Shown: positions 57,790-64,000 of the stretch, in pieces | Layout: each line of letters opens with the position of its first letter | How positions within the stretch are numbered: the first letter of the stretch is position 1 | Origin: Archangium violaceum | GTDB taxonomy: Bacteria > Myxococcota > Myxococcia > Myxococcales > Myxococcaceae | Length of the DNA: 64,000 nt | Direction: 5' to 3' | Assembly: GCF_016859125.1 (NCBI RefSeq) | Contig: NZ_CP069338.1 | Location: 12,589,501-12,653,500, forward strand | Program-made: the position numbers and the translations under genes | Notes under the pieces: generated by a model | Databases searched by the model: none | What the model was told of the DNA's origin: nothing | The model's input: only the letters and a program-made list of their open reading frames with translations

Positions 57790-59110
57790 GGAGGCTCGGA
57801 AAAATAAATGTTCCACACGGCGTGTTGAGTGTCTGAATTCAGCAGACGGGTGACAGATGAACGTAACGCCATCGATAGAGGCTGTTCAACGCAAATTCGA
57901 GGCGCTGCGTGCGGGAATGAACGAGGCGGTTCGTCGGCGCTGGGCGGCTGCGGAGGCCAGGTCCTTGGGAAGGGGAGGCATCAGTTTGGTGGCAAAGGCC
58001 ACAGGACTGTCCCGGTCGGCAATACGGCGGGGGTTGAAAGAGCTTGAACAGGGGGTGACTCTCGACATCCACCGCGCACGCCGCCATGGTGGAGGCCGGA
58101 AGAAAGCGACAGAGAAAGACACAACGTTGCTGTCGGACCTCGAGGTGTTGGTGGAGCCAGCCACGCGCGGCGATCCGATGTCGCCCTTGCGCTGGACTTG
58201 CAAGAGCACCGTGAAACTGGCCGCTGAGTTGAGTCATCGAGGCCATGCCATCGATCCCAGCACCGTGGGGAGACTTCTGCGCCAGACGGGCTACAGCCTC
58301 CAGAGTAACCGCAAAACGCGTGAGGGCGGCAAGCATCCCGACCGAAACGCACAATTCGAGCACATCAACGCGCTGGTGCGGGCCTTCCACCGGCGCGGAG
58401 AGCCTGTCATCTCGGTGGATGCCAAGAAAAAGGAGTTGGTGGGGGACTTCAAGAACGCAGGAAGGGAGTGGCACCCGAAAGCCAAGCCGTCCGAGGTTCG
58501 GGTATACGACTTCGTAGATAAGGAGTTGGGTAAAGTCCTGCCGTACGGCGTCTATGACGTGGGCGCCAATGAGGGATGGGTGAGCGTAGGGGTGACACAC
58601 GACACGCCCGCCTTCGCCACGTCCACCATCCGAACCTGGTGGTTGGAGATGGGCCGAGAGCGCTACGCGCGAGCGAAGGAGTTGCTCATCATCGCAGACA
58701 GCGGTGGCAGCAACAGCGCTCGTGCTCGGTTGTGGAAAGTGGAGTTGCAGCACCTGGCGGACGAGATGGGGCTGCGAATCAGCGTCAGCCACCTACCGCC
58801 CGGAACGAGCAAGTGGAACAAGATAGAGCATCGGATGTTCTGCCATATCACCCACAACTGGAGAGGGCGTCCCCTGGAGAGTCGAGAGATCGTCGTCAAC
58901 CTCATCGGGAGCACGACTACCGAAAAGGGCCTACACATTCAGGCAGCACTCGATACGGACGACAACCCTCTTGGCATAAAGGTAACCAACCATGAGATGG
59001 AGTCGCTCCGAATAAAAAGGAACAAGTTCCATGGGGAATGGAACTACGTATTCATACCCAACGTGGTTTGAATTTCACGCACAATGGAACATTTATTTTT
59101 CCGAGCCTCC
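57790..59110 (+). mobile_element. ISAzo13-family element, TA target duplication
   Basis: 1321 bp with near-terminal perfect inverted repeats: GGAGGCTCGGAAAAATAAAT at 57790 and its complement ending at 59110, identical over 26 bases inside flanking TA dinucleotides (28 bp including TA). The transposase is intact, so this looks like a recent insertion. Confidence 0.9.
57857..59071 (+). CDS. ISAzo13 transposase
   Basis: A 404-residue protein. The N-terminal HTH (GGISLVAKATGLSRSAIRRG) is followed by the catalytic core: PVISVDAKKKELVGDFKNAG (first Asp), LLIIADSGGSNSARARLWK (second Asp) and LPPGTSKWNKIEHRMFCHI (Glu), the ISAzo13 signature. It ends with NEFHG-like KRNKFHGEWNYVF. Full length and undamaged. 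Confidence 0.95.
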   Translation: MNVTPSIEAVQRKFEALRAGMNEAVRRRWAAAEARSLGRGGISLVAKATGLSRSAIRRGLKELEQGVTLDIHRARRHGGGRKKATEKDTTLLSDLEVLVEPATRGDPMSPLRWTCKSTVKLAAELSHRGHAIDPSTVGRLLRQTGYSLQSNRKTREGGKHPDRNAQFEHINALVRAFHRRGEPVISVDAKKKELVGDFKNAGREWHPKAKPSEVRVYDFVDKELGKVLPYGVYDVGANEGWVSVGVTHDTPAFATSTIRTWWLEMGRERYARAKELLIIADSGGSNSARARLWKVELQHLADEMGLRISVSHLPPGTSKWNKIEHRMFCHITHNWRGRPLESREIVVNLIGSTTTEKGLHIQAALDTDDNPLGIKVTNHEMESLRIKRNKFHGEWNYVFIPNVV

Positions 59111-59586
59111 TACGGACCCATCCGTCGGGCTCTCGCCTTCGCCGTGCTTCACCTTTCGGCTCGCCCGGCTACCTTGCTTCCGCGGGCTTTCTCCGCGGGG
59201 CGAGGAGCCCTTCCCTGTTTCAACCCATGGCCTTGTGCACGTGCCGTGGCCTTTACCCCGCCGAGCAGCCCTTCCCCTGGTCGACTTCGAAACGGGCCTG
59301 CTGCCTTCGCCATGATTGTGGTGGCTCGGCGCTCGGAACCTTTCTGCTTACGGGGCCTCGACCGGCCGTTCATCGCGTCGTTACGGCCCGCGCACTCGCT
59401 CGTCCCGCCCAGGGCGGGACTTCGTCGGTGGGCTTCGCTCACGGGCATCTCCCCCGCGAGCGCCACCCAAGCTATGCGGCCTCGACCTGTTGCCGCTTCG
59501 GGACTCTCACCCTACGGGTCCATGGGTACCTCCAGGCATCACACAACCGCTCCGAGAGAGAACTCAGGAGGATTGCAATGGGGGCT
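59111..59586. other. C-rich non-coding stretch beside the recombinase
   Basis: About 480 bases with overlapping low-complexity open readings in several frames but no convincing gene. CCGCGGG/CTCCGCGG-type hairpins occur near 59180. It may be the former 5' region of the membrane-protein gene or the end of the recombinase element. Confidence 0.45.
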
Positions 59587-61689
59587 TCATTGTGCATCAC
59601 CTCTTCGAGTTGTTGTCGGCCTCTTCGCGCGGCGGCGAGGCTTGCGCGCGCCACGTGGGCTCGTACGACGCTTCTGGACTGCCTCGCGCACGGGCGGGGT
59701 TCGCAGATCCTCCACTCGAATCTGCCACGGTGCATCCGGCATCACCTGCTTGGCGGGCAGCACTCCACACTGGATGAGCTTGCGAATCACCTGGTCCGGT
59801 ACGCCGAGGGTTGCGGCAGCATCCCGCATCGTGAGCCAGGCGCTGTCATCACGGGCGGGGGCGTAGGCGGGAATCCGGGCCGTCCGCCGGTACGAGGCGA
59901 CGCGACACTCGGTCCACGCAAGGCCGTGGCCCGTTGAGTGACCCTCCCGGTTGAGGCGTTCCGCAATGGCCGCGTCAGACTGCTCGCCAGCCATCGCACG
60001 AATCAGCGCATCCGCGTCGGCGGAGGCACGCCTGCGGTGCTCTCCCGTGGAGGGCTTGCGTGCCCGCACCTCCGAATGTTGCCCACCCCGCCAGTGGATG
60101 ACGAGCACCAGTTCACGGCGGGTATCGTCGACATCAATGACAATTTCCTCAATCAGGGTGCGCACCAGGCGCTGCTTCACGGCGGCATCCGTCCCTGGGG
60201 CGTCCCACGCTACGCGCAGTTCGCGCGCCAAGCATAACAGCACTTCGCGGTCGGGGACGGCGGCAGGTTTGGGCTCCCCCTCACCGAGGCGCTGCTCGCA
60301 TGCACGCAGTTGTGTGAGCGCCGCATTCCACCGCGCTTCCAGCTCCGCAGCGACGAGTCGGTTGTCCGGATCGACGGCCTCGTAGCGACGCTGCGCGAGG
60401 CGCACCTCGTAGTGCGCCTGCTCCCTCTCGAGTTCGAGCGCGCGACGCCGCTCGGCTTGTTGCTGCTGGGCGAGGTCCATTGCGGCTATCGCAGCCTCCA
60501 CGGCGACGGGAGAGACGGCCCGCAGCACCTCGGCCGCAATGAGGTCATCTGGCCGGGAGGCACCGAAGGAGATGCAGGGCGCAGTGCCGTGGGCTTGGTG
60601 GCCTCGGTGGCAGAGGTAGCGCGCCCGACGCGGCAGACGGCCGGTGTACGACACGAAGAGCATGCGTCCACAGCGGCGGCAGCGCAGCAGGCCCGAGAGC
60701 AGGGCCCTTCCGCCTCTTGCCGCCTTCGCGCTGCCAGCCCGTCGGCGGTGCGCGTTTCGCCGCAGGCGTTCTTGGTTGCGCTCGAATTCTTCCCAGCTGA
60801 TGTAGCCTGCATGGTGGTCTCGCAGCAGCACCGTCCACTGCTGCATGGGACGGGGGTGCCCGTAGCTCTTCGCCAGGCGCCCCTCGACGAGCTGAGTGCG
60901 CTGGGCTGACTTCCCATATGCATACACGCCCGCGTAGAAGGGATTCTGTAGCACGCTGATGATGTTGCGATAGGCCGGTGGTGTCCAGCACCGTGGCGTC
61001 CCCAAGCGCTTGCCGTCGCTCGGCCGCGGGAAGAGGTGGCGCTCGCGGCACATGTGCAGATGCACCTGCCGCGCACTCTCCAGTCGCTCGAAGAGCCGGA
61101 AGACCGTACGGATGGCTTCCTGCACGCGACGGTCCGGGTCCATCTCCAAAGCCGTATCATGGGACCACAGGTAGCCGACCGGCACGGGAATATGGAGTTC
61201 CCCGCGCCGAGCCTTGGCCTGCGCTCCATCGACGAGCCGTCGGCGCATCAGTGTCAGCTCGAATTCGCTGATGGTCCCTTTCAATCCGAGAAGCAGTCGG
61301 TCATTCGGCACACTCGGGTCGTACGCGCCATCGCCGTCGACAACGCGGGCATCCACGAGGCCACACAACTCAAGGAGGTGATGCCACTCGCGACCGTTGC
61401 GAGCCAGCCGGGAGGCCTCCAGGCAGAAGACAGCTCCGACGCTGCCCTGGCACAGTTGCGCCACCAGCGCCTCGAAGCCCGGACGGGCGGCAAGGCCGCT
61501 GGCCGAGCGTCCAAGGTCGTCATCAATGGTGACGACGTCGCGGAAGCCGTAGGCACGAGCCAGGTCCGCGAGTGCATACTGGCGGCGCTGGCTCTCCATG
61601 TTGTCCTGGACCTGCGCGGCGGTGGATTGACGGACGTAGACGATGGCGCGCCGCTGGAGGACTGTCTCGGGCAGCTCAGCGCGGTTCAT
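59587..61689 (-). CDS. Large serine recombinase with C-terminal HTH
   Basis: A 700-residue protein. Catalytic Ser in IVYVRQSTAAQ, then DDLGRSASGLAARPGFEAL and EASRLARNGREW. The Recombinase domain contains YRNIISVLQNPFYAGVYAYG, the Cys4 ribbon is LLRCRRCGRML...YLCHRGH, and a long coiled coil follows (AERRRALELEREQAHYEVR). The last 90 residues carry an excisionase/MerR-like HTH (WLTMRDAAATLGVPDQVIRK), an uncommon addition. It would integrate or move an element; att sites were not found. Confidence 0.9.
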   Translation of the reverse strand: MNRAELPETVLQRRAIVYVRQSTAAQVQDNMESQRRQYALADLARAYGFRDVVTIDDDLGRSASGLAARPGFEALVAQLCQGSVGAVFCLEASRLARNGREWHHLLELCGLVDARVVDGDGAYDPSVPNDRLLLGLKGTISEFELTLMRRRLVDGAQAKARRGELHIPVPVGYLWSHDTALEMDPDRRVQEAIRTVFRLFERLESARQVHLHMCRERHLFPRPSDGKRLGTPRCWTPPAYRNIISVLQNPFYAGVYAYGKSAQRTQLVEGRLAKSYGHPRPMQQWTVLLRDHHAGYISWEEFERNQERLRRNAHRRRAGSAKAARGGRALLSGLLRCRRCGRMLFVSYTGRLPRRARYLCHRGHQAHGTAPCISFGASRPDDLIAAEVLRAVSPVAVEAAIAAMDLAQQQQAERRRALELEREQAHYEVRLAQRRYEAVDPDNRLVAAELEARWNAALTQLRACEQRLGEGEPKPAAVPDREVLLCLARELRVAWDAPGTDAAVKQRLVRTLIEEIVIDVDDTRRELVLVIHWRGGQHSEVRARKPSTGEHRRRASADADALIRAMAGEQSDAAIAERLNREGHSTGHGLAWTECRVASYRRTARIPAYAPARDDSAWLTMRDAAATLGVPDQVIRKLIQCGVLPAKQVMPDAPWQIRVEDLRTPPVREAVQKRRTSPRGARKPRRRAKRPTTTRRGDAQ

Positions 61690-61754
61690 CGCCGGCCTCC
61701 GCTGCGGCGCCGTCGCCGCGGCTTGCCGGAGGCACGGCGCTCAGCAGAAGCTGC

Positions 61755-61812
61755 GCGAGTAGTGTTGCCGCGCACGTTTGCTGAGGGGCGATTGAGCCAG
61801 CTGGATGATGGA
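61755..61812 (+). repeat. Short IS21-end-like sequence
   Basis: GTGTTGCCGCGCACGTTTG followed by a TGA-GG...ATT...GCTGGATGATGG pattern resembles 42950-42990. It lies between the serine recombinase start and the IS1182 remnant. It may be a relic of an IS21 end or a shared recombination site. Confidence 0.4.
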
Positions 61813-61878
61813 CGCCGGAATTCCAAGGTGGTTCAAGGCCCTACGGCCGCCTAGAGCGCCGAACAGGTTAGTGGAACC

Positions 61879-63502
61879 TCATGCCGCGAGGCGCTGCTCT
61901 TCGTCGATGCGGCGGTGGATGGTTTCCAGGTTCTGGAGCGCGCAGAGCCGGCGAAGGTCGAAGGTGTTCTTCCGCGTGCCGCGGTAGCGGGCCCTCGGTC
62001 CCTGACGCTGGCCGAGGTGGGCGAGTTGGTGCTCGACGGGCACCCGCTCGCGCAGCTTCGCACGTCCCGACCGAGTGGCTTGCAGTCGCCGGAGTCGCTT
62101 CTGCAAACCTTCGTCATCTCCCAAGCGGACGCTCCTGCCGCGTCCGGACGCGGACTGCGTGCAGTGGGCGCGCAGTGCACAACGCGCCACACACCTCCGG
62201 GTCGAACTGCACTACCTGCCCAGGCTCGAAGGACTCCACCTGGCCGGCCGGGCACGTAATGGTGCCCGCCTTCACGTCAATGGCGAAGTCCTGCTTGCCG
62301 TACAGGCCCGGCTTGGCGTTGCGCCCGGACCCCGGACCCCGGACCCCGGACCAGGGCTTGCACACCACCTCTCCACCGGCCCCCTTCACCTCCTCGGTCA
62401 ACTCGCTGTTGACGTACGCCCGGTCAATGAACAGCGCGTCCACCTCCAGGCCCAGCCGCCGCAGGTCTCCCTTCAACTCCGGCGTGGCCTCCTCTTCGGG
62501 GCGGTTGGCGGGCGTCACCGTACACGCCAGCACCAGTTCGGCATCCAGGTGCGTGCCGATGTGCTGCTTGTAGCCATTGAATCGCTTGCTCTTGCTCTTG
62601 CGCCCATGCCGCATCTCTTCGTCCTCAATGGAGACGCGTCTGTCAGGCGCGACGCCCTGGCGCAGGCGCACCCCGCCTGCCTCCACCGGCTCCAAGTCCT
62701 GCGCCTTCACCTGCACGAGCGCCTCAATGTAGCGGCGCAGCGGGGCCTCTTCGGCCCCGTCCACGTGACGCGCCACCCACGCCGCCAGCCGGTCCACCTG
62801 CCGCACCAGCCGATTGAGGGCGTCCTGCTTCTCTTCCGCGTCACTCCAGTCGATGTCCAGCGCCGCCTTCACGCTTTGGCCCAGCAGCAGCGGCGCCTTG
62901 GCCTGACGGCAGACTTCCGCCACGTCCGTGCCCAGCAGGCGGGCGGCGCCCTCGGCCAGCTTCTTACCCGCGTGGCCGAGCAGGTTGAAGGTGTCTTCAA
63001 CCCGCCCGGCTCCCTCTAAAGGGCGGCTGTCCACCGCCAGGCGCAGCGTGGCCGGCAGCTTCTTCCAGTCGAAGGCCTTCGTCCTCTTGGCCACCTCCAC
63101 CGTGCGCTCCAGAAGGCGCCGGTCCAGGTCGTGGTGGATGAGCCGCTCGCGGAACTGCTGCAAGCCGCCCTTAGAGAAGGCGGGCGCGTCATCGTCGGGC
63201 ACCAGCGTGCCCAGCACCACCCGCCAGCACCGGTCCGTCGCTGACAACCGGATGGCCTCCGCGTCGGACACCTGCAGGTAGCCTTGCAGCAGCAGGGCCA
63301 TGCACAGCAGCGCCGGGGGCTGGGGCGCCTCGCCCTGACCCGTCTGCCGGTACATGCCCTCCAACTCCTCCTGGAAGGCCTCGTCGAACAGCTCGTGGCG
63401 ATGCCTTCGCAGGAAGACCAGGAGCTTGCGACTCTTGCCCGCCAGCTTCAGCAACCGCTCTTCCCGCTCGCTACACTTCACCTCGGGCCTCCACCGGTCC
63501 AT
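61879..63502 (-). pseudogene. IS1182-family transposase, one frameshift
   Basis: From ATG 63502 (MDRWRPEVKCSEREERLLKL) the main frame reads through LLCMALLLQGYLQVSDAEAI, LRLAVDSRPLEGAGRVEDTF and RFNGYKQHIGTHLDAELVLA, then a zinc knuckle (CPAGQ...VCG). Near 62190 the frame changes and the last 100 residues continue as LRAHCTQSASGRGRSVRL, VPVEHQLAHLGQRQGPRARY and RGTRKNTFDLRR, the standard IS1182 ending. An A/B frameshift of one base makes it inactive unless the base is erroneous. Confidence 0.88.
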
Positions 63503-63673
63503 GCTGTTGACGAGCACCCTGGATGAGGGCTTGAGGCCCGAGTTCGAGCCGGCTGCATGATGGGTTCGCGCCGCTCGCCCATCGTCAGCGAGAAACTGGA
63601 GCGCCGCGCCCGCTGATGTAGCAGGTGGCCAGGAGGGCGGGGAAAGGTGCGCAGAGGGTGCAGCAACACCCTC

Positions 63674-64000
63674 ATGCGCGGGCCCCGGAAACCCCTGCGA
63701 AAAGAGAACCGGGACACCCAAGGAGTCGTTCGTTTCGAGGGCGACGTCAAGAACTGGCCGCCCTCGGTGGACGAAGCGCGGCCGAAGCGCTGCGTGGCGT
63801 GTGGGCGCGGGGCCTACGAAGGCGGTGGGCTGGGCCTCCATGGGCACGGGCTCGTCGAGCGCCAGCAGCGCGGCCCGCCGGCTCCGGACGGGGCGCCGGA
63901 ATGCCGCGGGGTGCTCTACCACCGCTACCGCTGCCAGCCCTGTGGCGCGGTGATGCGGGTGGTGCCGCCGTCCGTCTCGCCACAAGCACTTCAGCGGGGA
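63674..64000 (+). CDS. DUF6431-like zinc-ribbon protein, 3' part outside window
   Basis: Open from ATG 63674 to the last base (109 codons). It contains KNWPPSVDEARPKRCVACG, a GLGLHGHGLVERQQRGP segment and YRCQPCGAVMRVVPPSV, the same order of motifs as in the frameshifted gene at 43455-44089. Such zinc-ribbon proteins are found with transposases. Nothing can be said of the C-terminal part. Confidence 0.65.
   Translation, partial: MRGPRKPLRKENRDTQGVVRFEGDVKNWPPSVDEARPKRCVACGRGAYEGGGLGLHGHGLVERQQRGPPAPDGAPECRGVLYHRYRCQPCGAVMRVVPPSVSPQALQRG

Noticed and set aside
59038-59937. Plus-strand frames of 260-300 codons beside the recombinase
   Set aside because: They run into the recombinase gene antisense and show compositional rather than domain-like sequence.

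Overview
The window is GC-rich DNA from a delta-type bacterium, almost certainly a myxobacterium of the suborder Cystobacterineae (Myxococcus/Corallococcus/Archangium/Stigmatella relatives). The reasons are strong G/C third-position bias, Sit-like polymorphic toxins, Cys-rich repeat lipoproteins, TIGR02996/HEAT proteins and T6SS cargo loci carrying DUF2169 and ketosynthase-like genes. It is an accessory region: about 12 mobile elements or remnants interrupt nearly every block. No rRNA, tRNA or CRISPR array was recognised.

Region 1 (1-18.1 kb) is the tail/baseplate half of a contractile-tail phage-like particle, all on the + strand and tightly coupled. In order it holds hub chaperone fragments, a TP901-type tape measure, a CIS tube protein, a LysM baseplate protein, a gpD-like hub, a gpV/gp5-like spike, an unknown helical protein, gp25/gpW, gpJ, several accessory tail proteins, gpI and a tail fibre. 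A DUF1643 gene sits between gp25 and gpJ, flanked by a diverged duplicate of the gp25 3' end. An IS3 element with a 4-bp target duplication splits a small gene behind gpI. A ribbon-helix-helix protein and a terminator close the block.

Region 2 (18.1-33.5 kb) is a patchwork. It has transposase remnants, a NERD-UvrD helicase, and a minus-strand operon of CHAT protease, sigma-like protein, anti-sigma-like protein and probably a DUF4258 gene; this operon is the best candidate here for an undescribed system. It continues with an AbrB/Doc toxin-antitoxin pair driving into a serine recombinase, surrounded by GTTTAAC motifs, then a methyltransferase, a 17-bp inverted-repeat element and a Cys-rich lipoprotein.

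Region 3 (33.5-44.3 kb) has a giant HEAT/TIGR02996 protein and two toxin-immunity modules sharing a nearly identical 112-residue delivery segment but different toxin tips: a main toxin plus an orphan cassette. The main toxin lies next to a truncated IS21.

Region 4 (44.3-57.8 kb) is a T6SS cargo locus: truncated TIGR02270, DUF2169, ketosynthase-like and DUF4150 effector genes, then an Imm47-like immunity gene and two SMI1/KNR4-like genes. The effector is broken by an IS66 that itself contains an IS1380; both insertions can be reversed exactly from their target duplications. Three copies of a short gene remnant sit between the immunity genes.

Region 5 (57.8-64 kb) is stacked mobile DNA: ISAzo13, a 700-residue serine recombinase, a frameshifted IS1182 and the start of a zinc-ribbon transposition-associated gene that runs off the end.
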